From Moraxella nasibovis (GTDB lineage: Bacteria; Pseudomonadota; Gammaproteobacteria; Pseudomonadales; Moraxellaceae): DNA of 64,000 bases. Of this stretch, positions 24,761-33,159 are shown piece after piece. The notes beneath the pieces were generated by a model, which was not told the DNA's origin, searched no databases, and saw nothing but the letters and a program-made list of their open reading frames with translations. Location: contig NZ_CP089975.1 of assembly GCF_029581575.1 (NCBI RefSeq), positions 1,488,001 to 1,552,000 on the forward strand, read 5' to 3'. Position 1 is the first letter of the stretch; the number at the start of each line of letters is the position of its first letter. The translations under genes were made by a program, and so were the position numbers.

Positions 24761-25438
24761 CTATGAATAATCCCTCGCCCCAAACAGCGCCGTCCCCACA
24801 CGCACGATGGTCGAGCCATGCGCCACCGCCTCCGCCATGTCGCCACTCATGCCCATCGACAGCACATCCCAATGCGGCAGACTTGACGACGCCGCCACTT
24901 CGTCAAACAATGCCTTAGCACGAGCAAAAGCATCGCCACCCTCTTTGGCAGGAATGATCATCATGCCACGCAGGCAAAGCTTGGGCAAGTCTTTGATTTG
25001 ATTCACCAAATCCATGAGCTCATCTGGCTGCACACCAGATTTGCTTGCCTCGTCATCGATATTGACCTGAATCAGCACATTCAAGGGCGGCAAATCGCCC
25101 CGCTGCTCGTTCAGACGCTTGGCGATGATGTCTCGCTCGATGGTGTGCACCCAGTCAAAATGCTGTGCGATGTCACGAGTCTTGTTGCGCTGAATGCTGC
25201 CGATGTAGTGCCAAACAATCGGCAAATCAGCCAGCTCACTTTGTTTGGGCAGCGCCTCTTGTAGGTAATTTTCACCAAAATCTCGCTGCCCAAGCTCAAA
25301 CAGAGCACGAATGTCTGTCGCAGGCTTAGTCTTGGACACCGCCAGCAGCTGTGCTGGCTTTAAAAAGCCTGTTTTGGTGTTGGCAAGCGACAGCTGATGA
25401 GTGACGCTTTGATAATTATGCAAAAGCTGCTGATTCAT
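24761..25438 (-). CDS. yggS: YggS-family PLP homeostasis protein
   Basis: A 225-residue PLPBP/YggS protein: LLAVSKTKPATDIRALFELG carries the PLP lysine (VSKTKP), then FGENYLQEALPKQ, WHYIGSIQRNKTRDIAQHFD, and LSMGMSGDMAEAVAHGSTIV near the end. It buffers pyridoxal phosphate and affects amino acid balance. It is divergent from pilT, the usual arrangement in Acinetobacter and Pseudomonas. Two TACAAT -10-like sites (in TTGTATCACAG repeats at 25475 and 25487) precede it. Confidence 0.93.
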   Translation of the reverse strand: MNQQLLHNYQSVTHQLSLANTKTGFLKPAQLLAVSKTKPATDIRALFELGQRDFGENYLQEALPKQSELADLPIVWHYIGSIQRNKTRDIAQHFDWVHTIERDIIAKRLNEQRGDLPPLNVLIQVNIDDEASKSGVQPDELMDLVNQIKDLPKLCLRGMMIIPAKEGGDAFARAKALFDEVAASSSLPHWDVLSMGMSGDMAEAVAHGSTIVRVGTALFGARDYS

Positions 25439-25632
25439 GATAAGACCTGATGTTTGATGTTATAAAGTAAGTCATTGTATCACAGATTGTATCACAGTTT
25501 GCCATCACAAATCAGCCAAAGTCGCACCACCCTCCCCATCACTTTTTAGAAAAATGATTTGGCAAGTGCGACAAAACATGCTTTAATAAAGCGGCTTTAA
25601 GATGGTTTTGGGACAGTTTTAGGACGGTATTT

Positions 25633-26670
25633 ATGGATAATTTGCACGCATTGCTTGCCTACGCCAAACAAAACAACGCCTCAGATGTACACCTGTCGGC
25701 AGGCGAGTCGGTGCGTCTGCGTATTGATGGGCAGACGCACGCCATCAGTACGCCGCCTTTGAGTGACGATGCGGTGCGCCATCTCATCAAGGGTGTGATG
25801 AGCGATGCTCAATACGCCAAGCTTACCTCACAAAAAGAGCTGGATTTTTCTTTTGAAATTGATGGCTTGTGCCGATTGCGTGCCAATATTTTTCACCAAA
25901 ACCGTGGCATCTCGGCCGCCTTTCGCCTCATTCGTGACGACATCATGAGCCTTGATATGTTGAATACTGGCGATACTTTGAAAGATTTTTGTCAGTTAAA
26001 TCAAGGGCTTATCTTAGTCACTGGCGCCACAGGCTCTGGCAAATCCACCACGCTTGCCGCCATGATAGACCACATCAACCGCACAAGAGCGGTGCACATT
26101 CTCACCCTTGAAGACCCCATCGAAGTCATTCACACTTCCAAGCACGCACTCATCAATCAGCGTGAGATCCACCGTGACACGCACGACTTTGAAAGTGCGC
26201 TGCGTGCCGCCATGCGTGAAGACCCTGATGTGATTTTGATCGGTGAGCTGCGAGATCTTCCCAGCATCCGTCTAGCGCTGCGTGCCGCCGAAACAGGACA
26301 TCTGGTGCTGGCGACGCTACACACCAACAGCGCTGCCAAAGCCATCGACCGCATCATCGATGTCTTTGACGCACACGAAAAAAACATGATTCGCACCATG
26401 CTCTCAGAGTCGCTCCAAGCCGTTATCGCTCAGACGCTCGTGCCTAAGATTGGTGGCGGACGAGTCGCCGCTTTTGAGATCATGACCGCCACAAGCGCCG
26501 TGCGTAATCTGATCCGTGAAAACAAAGTCGCCCAGATGTACTCCGCCATTCAGACGGGCAGCGCTGACGGCATGGTCAGCCTTGACACCAGCCTAAGACA
26601 GCTCGCCCAAGCAGGCATCATCAGCGCTCAGACCGCCAAAAGCCTTGCCAAGCACCCAGAAAACTTCTGA
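25633..26670 (+). CDS. pilT: Type IV pilus retraction ATPase PilT
   Basis: A 345-residue PilT. SDVHLSAGESVRLRIDG marks the N-terminal domain, GATGSGKSTTLAAMI (about residue 136) the Walker A, REDPDVILIGELRD the Walker B with catalytic Glu, then HTNSAAKAIDRIIDVF, and the PilT-specific AVRNLIRENKVAQMYSAIQT (about residues 290-309). It powers pilus retraction and twitching. pilU, which often follows pilT, is absent; a repeat follows instead. Confidence 0.95.
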   Translation: MDNLHALLAYAKQNNASDVHLSAGESVRLRIDGQTHAISTPPLSDDAVRHLIKGVMSDAQYAKLTSQKELDFSFEIDGLCRLRANIFHQNRGISAAFRLIRDDIMSLDMLNTGDTLKDFCQLNQGLILVTGATGSGKSTTLAAMIDHINRTRAVHILTLEDPIEVIHTSKHALINQREIHRDTHDFESALRAAMREDPDVILIGELRDLPSIRLALRAAETGHLVLATLHTNSAAKAIDRIIDVFDAHEKNMIRTMLSESLQAVIAQTLVPKIGGGRVAAFEIMTATSAVRNLIRENKVAQMYSAIQTGSADGMVSLDTSLRQLAQAGIISAQTAKSLAKHPENF

Positions 26671-26675
26671 CAGTC

Positions 26676-26768
26676 TGTTGGGTTGGGTTAATCTTGAAAA
26701 ATACAACAAATTCAATGAGTTACACCGTAAATGTTGGATTACGCTGTCGCTAACCTGAGCCTACGGGC
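26676..26768. repeat. Dispersed GTAGGTTGGG repeat, copy 1 (degenerate)
   Basis: Shares TTGGGTTGGG, CAACAAATTCAATGAGTTAC, AAATGTTGGATTACGCTGTC and a GCCTACGGGC end with copies at 27619, 29458, 30078 and 62991. Its right end supplies the TAG stop of the convergent lipoprotein gene. Confidence 0.75.
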
Positions 26769-27561
26769 TGTCCATCACTTCAATCCGATAAATCAAAGTT
26801 ATTCCTGCTGGCAAATTGGGGTGATAAGGCGTGTCGCCATAGCCATTCAGATGATTTGGTACATACAGCTCAATAACGCCCCCTTGCCCAATTTGTGCCA
26901 AACCCTCACGCCAAAAACTCTGATAACAGCATTCAGATAGTTGCAAAGTCTGTTCGCCAATTTCTTGGGTGTTTTCTATGACCTGCCTACCATAAGGCTT
27001 ACCCCACAGCACCAAGCCATCAATGGTACTGACTTGATAATGCACCACCACTTCATCGCCCAAAATTTTGCCTGTGCCTTGCTTGATAATTTTGTACTGT
27101 AAACCTGACGGCATTGTTTTGATATTTGGGTCTTTGGCATTGTTTGCCAAAAAGTTTTCGCCAATTTTACGATTAAACTCACCTTCTCGCCTTTTTTGAT
27201 TGGTTTGTTGGATTTGCAATTCGTCATTGGCTCTTAAAAACATTTGTTCGCTATAAGCCATTGACTTGCCCGTTATCCTATCTTGTATGCCTTGTGCGTA
27301 GGCTCGTCTATCCCTATTACTCGCAACGCCCCGCTCCAACATCATATCAATGTACGCCTGCCGCTCTTGTTCATCCTTGATATTTGCGACACTTTCTGCG
27401 TGCATATAGCCAAAATAATAGCTGACAATTTTGATGTTTTTTATCATTTGTTCATCAAGTGCAATCTTTTGATGATTTGGTACGACAAAATTTTGCTGAA
27501 TGTTTGTTTGACAACCCACCAAACCACACATTAGCCCAATTAGAAATATTCTTACATTCAT
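26761..27561 (-). CDS. FKBP-type peptidyl-prolyl isomerase lipoprotein
   Basis: A 266-residue protein from ATG 27561: signal MNVRIFLIGLMCGLVGCQ with lipobox LVGC. Residues about 40-140 match the FkpA/Mip dimerisation region (SYYFGYMHAESVANI), then MPSGLQYKIIKQGTG opens the FKBP domain. The domain is shorter and divergent (VVVHYQVSTIDGLVLWGKPY; PAGITLIYRIEVMD), and active-site residues are not all kept, so isomerase activity is uncertain. A longer start (27609) adds residues before the signal peptide. Confidence 0.8.
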   Translation of the reverse strand: MNVRIFLIGLMCGLVGCQTNIQQNFVVPNHQKIALDEQMIKNIKIVSYYFGYMHAESVANIKDEQERQAYIDMMLERGVASNRDRRAYAQGIQDRITGKSMAYSEQMFLRANDELQIQQTNQKRREGEFNRKIGENFLANNAKDPNIKTMPSGLQYKIIKQGTGKILGDEVVVHYQVSTIDGLVLWGKPYGRQVIENTQEIGEQTLQLSECCYQSFWREGLAQIGQGGVIELYVPNHLNGYGDTPYHPNLPAGITLIYRIEVMDSP

Positions 27562-27618
27562 CTTAATGCACCCAAAATCCATAAAAAACACCGCCCAATT
27601 TTGAACCACACCCCAAAA

Positions 27619-27706
27619 GCCCGTAGGTTGGGTTGAGGTACGAAACCCAACAAATTCAATGAGTTACGCCATAAATGCTGGGTTACGCTGTCGCTAAATT
27701 AGCCTA
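27619..27706. repeat. Dispersed GTAGGTTGGG repeat, copy 2
   Basis: A clean copy: GCCCGTAGGTTGGGTTGAGG, GAAACCCAACAAATTCAATG, AAATGCTGGGTTACGCTGTC and an AGCCTAC end. Its end gives the TAG stop of the 27704-28183 gene, so that gene's natural C-terminus may have been replaced. Confidence 0.85.
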
Positions 27707-28183
27707 CTGTTCTTTTTGATACATACGCAAAAGTTTAATCAATTCATCTTTATACTCATCGTTATATGGAATAAAATATTTTTTATCATTTATTGATATA
27801 AGTATTTTATCATAAACGTAATGTGAAGTTATTCTACTCCATGGCGTCATTTTTTTAATCTCAATTAATTCAATGTTATTTAAATATTCATATTGAAACG
27901 GTGAAAATTTTAATGCTATTTTTTCATCAAGAAAAAATATTCCTAGAGCGGTTTTTTTTAATAAATATCTATATGCAAGATTTTGCAAACTAAACCCAAA
28001 ACCAGCAATGCAAAGAAATAGTGAAAAATATGTATGAGATGATGGAAGTAGTCCAAAGAAAATATAAAATGAACAGAGAGTAACAAAAATGGTTGGTATC
28101 ATTTCAAAATTCTTTGCATCTAAATATTTTGGATTGATGTATTTATTATACCTATCATAATCCAAATTTTTAATAATATTCAT
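27704..28183 (-). CDS. Hypothetical two-helix membrane protein
   Basis: A 159-residue AT-rich gene. Two hydrophobic helices (about residues 29-47 and 51-68) precede a soluble C-terminal part rich in Ile, Lys and Tyr with no recognised family. It begins in the region next to the IS110 element and ends in repeat copy 2. Composition suggests acquisition. Function unknown. Confidence 0.6.
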   Translation of the reverse strand: MNIIKNLDYDRYNKYINPKYLDAKNFEMIPTIFVTLCSFYIFFGLLPSSHTYFSLFLCIAGFGFSLQNLAYRYLLKKTALGIFFLDEKIALKFSPFQYEYLNNIELIEIKKMTPWSRITSHYVYDKILISINDKKYFIPYNDEYKDELIKLLRMYQKEQ

Positions 28184-28239
28184 TTTATCTCTCTGTCATT
28201 GGCAAGAAGTCCGTAGATACCATCTCTCCCCACCCCTTG

Positions 28240-29247
28240 TCAAGCCATATTATCTATCCTAACTTGTGGGGTGTAGGGAGTTTGGTGTTTGATCACACCA
28301 AAGCAGATTTGCACCAATTTACGCATACAAGCACATAAAGCTTGCATTTTGCATTTGCCATTTTGTTGTAAGCGTTCGTATTGGTCTTTAATGTCTGGAT
28401 TGTACTTGGTGGCAACGACTGCTGCCATATACAGCTTAGCTCTTAATTGAGCATTGCCTGTTTTGGCAAGTCTTGATCTGCCTTTAAACAATCCTGATTC
28501 TTGTTGTTTGGGAATCAACCCTAAAAAAGCAGAGACTTGTTTGGCATTGTTAAATTGTTTGGTATTAAACAAACTAAGCATTTGTCTTGACACCACCTGT
28601 CCCACTCCTTTGATGCTTTGTAAGAGTGTTTGCTCTTCTTTAAGTTTGGGGTGGTTGTTGATATGAGTGTCAATGTCATCGTTTAATTTGCTGATTGCCA
28701 ATTTTAATGCCACAATCATCTCGTCAATGGATTGTTTAACAATGGGGGTTGTGTCTGCCACTTCTGCTTTTTCTTTGCGGTTTTCTTCTCGCTGTAAGTC
28801 TTCATTTAGAGCATCAAGACGAGAAAGCAAAGACTTTAAATGACGAGCTTCAATACTTGGGGCAATCCAAGCATCAGGGTGGGTGGCTCTGCCATATCTG
28901 GCAAGGACAATACTGTCTTTTTTATCTGTCTTTTGTCTTACGCCTAAACTGTCCGCATAGTGTTTGACAAAGGCAGGATTGATGATAGAGACTTTAAAGC
29001 CTAAATCGTGTAAATAATACGCCAAAGGTTCGTGATATACCCCTGTGGCTTCCATAATAAGATGAATGTCGTTAAAGCTGACACTTGCACCAAGATTGGT
29101 TTTAAGCCAATGAATGATGTGTTCAAAGTCATCAAAGTGATTATTAAAGACTTTGGTTTTGACTTTCATTGTACTTAACTCTTTAAGCCAAGCCACATCC
29201 AGCTTGTGCTTGCTAACATCAATACCAACATAATAAGTCATTGTCAT
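28240..29247 (-). CDS. IS110-family DEDD transposase
   Basis: A 335-residue recombinase. YYVGIDVSKHKLDVAWL opens the DEDD (RuvC-like) domain, with IHLIMEATGVYHEPLAYYLH and KTDKKDSIVLARYG supplying further acidic residues. A coiled-coil linker (about 140-200) leads to the Tnp_20 domain: LLQSIKGVGQVVSRQMLS and FNNAKQVSAFLGLIPKQQES with the likely catalytic serine. It is related to the Moraxella invertase Piv. Intact, so possibly active. Starts at ATG 29247 or 29241. Confidence 0.93.
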   Translation of the reverse strand: MTMTYYVGIDVSKHKLDVAWLKELSTMKVKTKVFNNHFDDFEHIIHWLKTNLGASVSFNDIHLIMEATGVYHEPLAYYLHDLGFKVSIINPAFVKHYADSLGVRQKTDKKDSIVLARYGRATHPDAWIAPSIEARHLKSLLSRLDALNEDLQREENRKEKAEVADTTPIVKQSIDEMIVALKLAISKLNDDIDTHINNHPKLKEEQTLLQSIKGVGQVVSRQMLSLFNTKQFNNAKQVSAFLGLIPKQQESGLFKGRSRLAKTGNAQLRAKLYMAAVVATKYNPDIKDQYERLQQNGKCKMQALCACMRKLVQICFGVIKHQTPYTPQVRIDNMA

Positions 29248-29446
29248 CTAGCCTTGTTCATTCAGCGTCATGATTGAAAATCAATCAAGCGCTTGGATAC
29301 CATTCAGATTGTACGATGATAAGAAAGCTACTTGGGTTTAATCTACGAGACAGCATCAAAGTACTCAGGTTGGGTAGAAACTACCAAGTAACTTAGGGTG
29401 ATGGTATAATCTACCATGCCATCACCAAGATAGCTAGTCTTGGTGG
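29244..29446 (-). ncRNA. Predicted bridge RNA of the IS110 element
   Basis: On the transposase strand: a 5' stem-loop CACCAAGA/TCTTGGTG (29445-29438 / 29430-29423); a loop closed by AGTTACTTGG/CCAAGTAGCT (29393-29384 / 29335-29326) containing ACCCAACCT (29375-29367), identical to the left target plus core, and CGTAG (29347-29343), complementary to the right target CTACG; then ATGGTATC (29303-29296), identical to the element's right end plus core, and ACAAG (29257-29253), complementary to CTTGT at its left end. This is the target-loop/donor-loop plan of IS621 bridge RNA. Exact ends are inferred. Confidence 0.75.
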
Positions 29447-29457
29447 TGAGATACAAG

Positions 29458-29550
29458 GTTGGGTTGGGCTGAGCTTGCGAAACCCAACAAATTTAATGAG
29501 TTATGCCATAAATGCTGGGTTACGCTATCGCTAACCCAGCCTACGAGCTG
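29458..29550. repeat. Dispersed GTAGGTTGGG repeat, copy 3 (interrupted by IS110)
   Basis: GTTGGGTTGGGCTGAGCTTG, GAAACCCAACAAATTTAATG, AAATGCTGGGTTACGCTATC and CCCAGCCTACGAGCTG. The first bases, CCGTAG, lie across the IS at 28211-28216. Confidence 0.85.
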
Positions 29551-29597
29551 CCATATCAGCAGCCACATTGACATCTCAGCATAGGCAGTGGTACATA

Positions 29598-30044
29598 TTA
29601 ATGCCTATATTTACACTCCGAATGTCTTGATTGCCATGATAAATCCACATACACATAAGGAACATTCTCTGATGTAATGTTAGTGCCAAAGGATAAGGCA
29701 ATATCTTCTTTACAGTACAGCGCTCTATTTACATCTTGTTCAGTTAAAATCCATTGGTTGTTTTTTATATTTTGATGAATTTTTTGCATGGTGTGTTCGG
29801 TGGGATTGTAATAGTAATACATAAGTACCACAGCTCCACCCTGACGGTCAATCTGCCACTGTCGGTCAGGTTTGGTCAGGTCATAAACAATTTGATTCAT
29901 CAGTCTTGGAAATTCGGTTTCAAGCAAATGTTGGCGATCACGGTAATTATGAGGTTTTGATTGATAAAAACCTTTAATTTCAACAAACATGTAGAATATA
30001 AAAACACTAGCAATGATGATATGCAAATACCCTTTAGGTTTCAT
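29598..30044 (-). CDS. Hypothetical single-pass membrane-anchored protein
   Basis: A 148-residue protein with one N-terminal hydrophobic segment (about residues 7-22) and a polar remainder containing VVLMYYYYNPTEHTMQ and two late cysteines. No family recognised. It follows AAGGAGTGG. It is flanked on both sides by dispersed repeat copies, so it may be a mobile or strain-variable gene. Confidence 0.6.
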   Translation of the reverse strand: MKPKGYLHIIIASVFIFYMFVEIKGFYQSKPHNYRDRQHLLETEFPRLMNQIVYDLTKPDRQWQIDRQGGAVVLMYYYYNPTEHTMQKIHQNIKNNQWILTEQDVNRALYCKEDIALSFGTNITSENVPYVYVDLSWQSRHSECKYRH

Positions 30045-30077
30045 TTTCCACTCCTTAAAATCAACCGCTTAATCTCA

Positions 30078-30170
30078 GCCCGTAGGTTGGGCTTTGCTTG
30101 CGAAACCCAACAAATTCAATGAGCTACACCACAAATGTCGGGTTTCACATTCGTTCAGCCCAACCTACCG
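30078..30170. repeat. Dispersed GTAGGTTGGG repeat, copy 4
   Basis: CCCGTAGGTTGGGCTTTGCT, GAAACCCAACAAATTCAATG, then AGCCCAACCTACCG. Both ends match as an inverted repeat (CGTAGGTTGGGC / GCCCAACCTACCG), best showing the terminal-inverted-repeat nature of the family. The rest of the gap to fur holds nothing recognised except a terminator. Confidence 0.85.
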
Positions 30171-30336
30171 TGCTATACTTTTGATATTTTTTATCAAGAT
30201 GATATCTAAAAATTTAAATCCTCAGACTAATATTTTCTTAAAAAACAACAAAATCAATGATTTATTCCATAATGCCAAATTTTTACCATCAACCGCACCC
30301 GACCGCTTAATGGCTCATCGGCATAAACTTGGTAAT

Positions 30337-30361
30337 AAAAATAGCCCAACTGGGCTATTTT
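30337..30361 (-). terminator. Terminator downstream of fur
   Basis: AAAATAGCCC (30337-30346) pairs with GGGCTATTTT (30352-30361); nearly symmetrical, so usable from either side. Confidence 0.8.
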
Positions 30362-30420
30362 CCAACTAAAAAGATGTTTGGATAGTACATCAAATTGATG
30401 ATGCACAAACCTGACAAATG

Positions 30421-30855
30421 TCAGCTCTCCAAAGTCTTTTGACACTCTTCATCGCTACACACACCATGTAGCACCAAAGAATGCGCCGACAGCTTAAAGC
30501 CGTGCTCTTCTGCCACACGCAGCTGCTCTTCTTCGATGGCTTGGTTGTTAAACTCAACAATCTTACCACACACATCACACACCAGATGGTCGTGATGGTC
30601 TTCTTGAACAATCTCAAATACCGACAGATTATTCTCAAAATTATGACGCTCCACGATGCCCGCCTGCTCAAACTGGGTCAGCACACGATACACCGTCGCC
30701 AAGCCCACATCCTCACCCTGTGATGCCAGCGCACGATACACATCTTCTGCGCTCATGTGATGATGCTCAGCCGTCTCCAAAAGCTCCAAAATCTTGATGC
30801 GTGGCAGCGTTACTTTAAGTCCAGCCTTACGCAAATCTTTATTGGTAAATGCCAT
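30421..30855 (-). CDS. fur: Ferric uptake regulator Fur
   Basis: A 144-residue Fur: RKAGLKVTLPRIKILELLE, then HHMSAEDVYRALASQGEDVG and LATVYRVLTQFEQAGIVERH form the winged helix; EDHHDHLVCDVCGKIVEF is the metal site. It represses iron uptake genes when loaded with Fe2+. It is divergent from bamE, as in Acinetobacter and Pseudomonas (fur-omlA). Confidence 0.97.
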   Translation of the reverse strand: MAFTNKDLRKAGLKVTLPRIKILELLETAEHHHMSAEDVYRALASQGEDVGLATVYRVLTQFEQAGIVERHNFENNLSVFEIVQEDHHDHLVCDVCGKIVEFNNQAIEEEQLRVAEEHGFKLSAHSLVLHGVCSDEECQKTLES

Positions 30856-31146
30856 AGTTTTTCACCTTTTATCTTAGTATGATTGATTTTATCAAACATC
30901 GCCATCAAGGCAATTATCATCTGATAATCAATTGCAATTTTAGGCATACTTTATCACATTTTCATCAAAATTACAGCTAAAAAATGTGTAAATTCATCAT
31001 AATTTCTCAACGATGACGCAATGGATTAAAAATCAACCTCATTCACATTTTACGCCATCATAAGACGGACGCACAAAAAACTTGCATATTTCATGGCTTG
31101 CGTTTAATATGGTAAGGATTTTATTGTTATTGTTTTGAGTTTTATC

Positions 31147-31512
31147 ATGAAAAAAATCTTAGCAACCGCCCTACTGGCTTCTGTGACCGCACTGTCTGGC
31201 TGTCAAATTTTTCGTGTTTATACCATTGATTTGCCACAAGGTACGCCAATCAGCGCCCAAAGTGCCGCAGCCCTACAAGTCGGCATGACGGCAAACCAAG
31301 TGCTGTATTTGGTGGGTAGTCCTGCCGTGCGAGACACCCTAAATCCAAACCGCTGGGACTATCTGTATGACTACACCGCAGGCACAGACGGTCGCCGCAA
31401 AGGCAAAAGCGACATCAAAAATGCCAGCCAATACATGAGCGTCTATTTTGATAACAACGGACGAGTGGTGCGCATTGACGGACGAGACAGCCTACCCACA
31501 AAGGCGCAATAA
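31147..31512 (+). CDS. bamE: Outer membrane assembly lipoprotein BamE
   Basis: A 121-residue SmpA/OmlA protein from ATG 31147: MKKILATALLASVTALSGCQ with lipobox LSGC, then VGMTANQVLYLVGSPAVRDT, NRWDYLYDYTAG and MSVYFDNNGRVVRIDG. It is part of the Bam complex inserting beta-barrel proteins. A TTG four codons upstream is not needed. Confidence 0.94.
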   Translation: MKKILATALLASVTALSGCQIFRVYTIDLPQGTPISAQSAAALQVGMTANQVLYLVGSPAVRDTLNPNRWDYLYDYTAGTDGRRKGKSDIKNASQYMSVYFDNNGRVVRIDGRDSLPTKAQ

Positions 31513-31553
31513 GCCACACGCTCATCTTGGCTTAATTGGCATAATCGCATAAT

Positions 31554-31588
31554 AAAAAAGCACGCATTTTAATATTGCGTGCTTTTTT
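31554..31588. terminator. Bidirectional terminator between bamE and rnfH
   Basis: AAAAAAGCACGCA (31554-31566) and TGCGTGCTTTTTT (31576-31588) form a 13-pair stem with A/T ends serving both convergent genes. Confidence 0.9.
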
Positions 31589-31612
31589 AGGAATGTTACA
31601 TTTTTAAAAATG

Positions 31613-31963
31613 CTACATTTTGGCGGTCTTAGACTTCATGCGTGATTTGGATTTTTGTTTGCGTTTTGCCATTGGGTCGTGCGTCAGCGGACGATAAATC
31701 TCAATGCGATCGCCATCGCACAGCACCGCATCTAGGCGTTTTTTTTGACTATATATGCCCACACGCCACGCCTTGTGGTTGGGGTCGGCATCTGCATTAA
31801 GCTTGCACCAGTCGCCAAGACCTTGCAGCGCTGGCAAATCAAGCCAACCACTGATGATGAGTGCTTGATGAATGGTCGTCCCCGCAGGCACGGCAAGCTC
31901 AGCATACAGCTGCTCACCATCGGCGCTCACACACCCCAAAGCGATGTCAATCACGCCAGCCAT
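31613..31963 (-). CDS. rnfH: RnfH-family ubiquitin-like protein
   Basis: A 116-residue RnfH (RatB) homologue from ATG 31963, overlapping the end of the upstream transporter by 13 bases; the open frame to 32032 lies inside that gene. GTTIHQALIISGWLDLP and VGIYSQKKRLDAVLCDGDRI then EIYRPLTHDPMAKRKQK are family marks, with a basic tail. It normally neighbours bamE and ratA; ratA and smpB are not here. Confidence 0.88.
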   Translation of the reverse strand: MAGVIDIALGCVSADGEQLYAELAVPAGTTIHQALIISGWLDLPALQGLGDWCKLNADADPNHKAWRVGIYSQKKRLDAVLCDGDRIEIYRPLTHDPMAKRKQKSKSRMKSKTAKM

Positions 31964-33057
31964 TCCATGACAAGCCCAATCAAAGCTGCGACGATCGCCA
32001 GTGGCACGACGATACGCACGAGCACTCGCCAAAGATTATAGCGCGCCTCGCTGCCAAAGTTGAGCGTCTTTCTAAGATGGCTGATTTTCATCACAAAGCC
32101 TGCAAACACCGCCAGCACCAGCACACTCGCCAAGCCAAGCACCGACAGCGCCACGATAAGCACGCTCGATGGCAAAAGCCCAAATGCCACGCCAAGCACC
32201 AATAAAATCACGCCGCCCATCACCATGCCAAAGCGAGACATGAGCTGACCGCCTGCATAAAACAGCAAAAAAGCCGCCAAGAAAATCATGCCCACGCCAC
32301 TCACAGCAAAAGAAAGAGGTGTCACCATCGCACTTGCCGCCAAGAGCGCCAATGAACCAAAAATCAGCTGCGTCAGCCAAATGGGCAAAATCATGCCCGT
32401 CAAAGATTTCTTAGACTGTACAAGCTCTGGTGCCGTGCCACTACTGCCAAACCAGTAAAGACCCGTACCCACACCCACGGACAACAGCGCAAACAACACC
32501 GCCCGCCCCCACTCACCAAGGCTAAGCTCGGTCATCACAGGAATGCTCACACCACTGGCAAGCCCGCCATCAAACAGCGAAATCAATGAACCGATCAAGA
32601 TGAGTGCCAACGCCATCGGCAACAGGCGTGATTTTAATAAACTTAAAATCAGCACAATCACCATCAGCCCCACACTCAGCCCAAAGCTTGGCACATTGAT
32701 GCTCTGATCAAATTGGGGGAAATGCGCCTGCACGCCCTGCGCCACTCGTGCGGTGATGTTGGCTGCGATCATCACAGACAGCACCACCGACAAGCCTGCA
32801 AAAATACGCCACACCACCGACGCATCTGCCTCACGAGTCAGTTTTTGCATACCCTGCCAAGGCGGTGTGGCGCTGCGAGCCGATAATGCAAACTCTACAA
32901 ACAAAATCGGCAGCCCAATCAGTGTCATCGCAATCAGCCAAACAAGCCAAAAATCAAGCTCTCTTGCCATGTTCGGCGCAAGCTGCTGAGCAAAGAGCAG
33001 CGGCAAGGCACACGCCACAAAAAACACCATCTGTCTATGGAACATATTTTTACTCAT
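31951..33057 (-). CDS. Multi-pass membrane protein, neurotransmitter-sodium-symporter-like
   Basis: A 368-residue protein with about ten hydrophobic helices. LIGLPILFVEFALSARSATP resembles the NSS-family segment following helix 2, and SLVVLSV-type helices follow. It is shorter than usual NSS transporters (about 450) and the sodium site in helix 1 is not clearly kept, so substrate and function are open. Overlaps rnfH, so probably co-transcribed. GTGATACAAT-type promoter sequence lies just upstream. Confidence 0.6.
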   Translation of the reverse strand: MSKNMFHRQMVFFVACALPLLFAQQLAPNMARELDFWLVWLIAMTLIGLPILFVEFALSARSATPPWQGMQKLTREADASVVWRIFAGLSVVLSVMIAANITARVAQGVQAHFPQFDQSINVPSFGLSVGLMVIVLILSLLKSRLLPMALALILIGSLISLFDGGLASGVSIPVMTELSLGEWGRAVLFALLSVGVGTGLYWFGSSGTAPELVQSKKSLTGMILPIWLTQLIFGSLALLAASAMVTPLSFAVSGVGMIFLAAFLLFYAGGQLMSRFGMVMGGVILLVLGVAFGLLPSSVLIVALSVLGLASVLVLAVFAGFVMKISHLRKTLNFGSEARYNLWRVLVRIVVPLAIVAALIGLVMEWLA

Positions 33058-33112
33058 TTAATAAAGATGCGTCATTGTATCACAAAACCACAGTGATACA
33101 AGAAACCACGGA

Positions 33113-33141
33113 CAACAAAAAACCCCAAGACGGGGCTTTTT
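33113..33141 (-). terminator. Terminator after cytochrome c4 gene
   Basis: CCCC (33123-33126) and GGGG (33132-33135), flanked by A6 and T5; short stem but strong A/T flanks. Confidence 0.65.
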
Positions 33142-33159
33142 GCATTAGCAGCAGTAGAA

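Larger units (their letters stand above)
28217..29457 (-). mobile_element. IS110-family insertion sequence (IS621-like layout)
   Basis: The 1241-bp element is defined by splitting a dispersed repeat: CCGTAG (28211-28216) on one side and GTTGGGTTGGG (29458 on) on the other rejoin to the repeat start seen elsewhere. Read along the transposase strand, CT stands at both junctions (29457-29456 and 28216-28215), the core dinucleotide known for IS621. There are no terminal inverted repeats. The 210-base non-coding end precedes the transposase, as in the IS110 group. Confidence 0.88.

Noticed and set aside
30880-30960. Fur box in the fur-bamE gap
   Set aside because: GATTATCAGATGATAATTG resembles the consensus only in part, and the gap is AT-rich; not strong enough to call.
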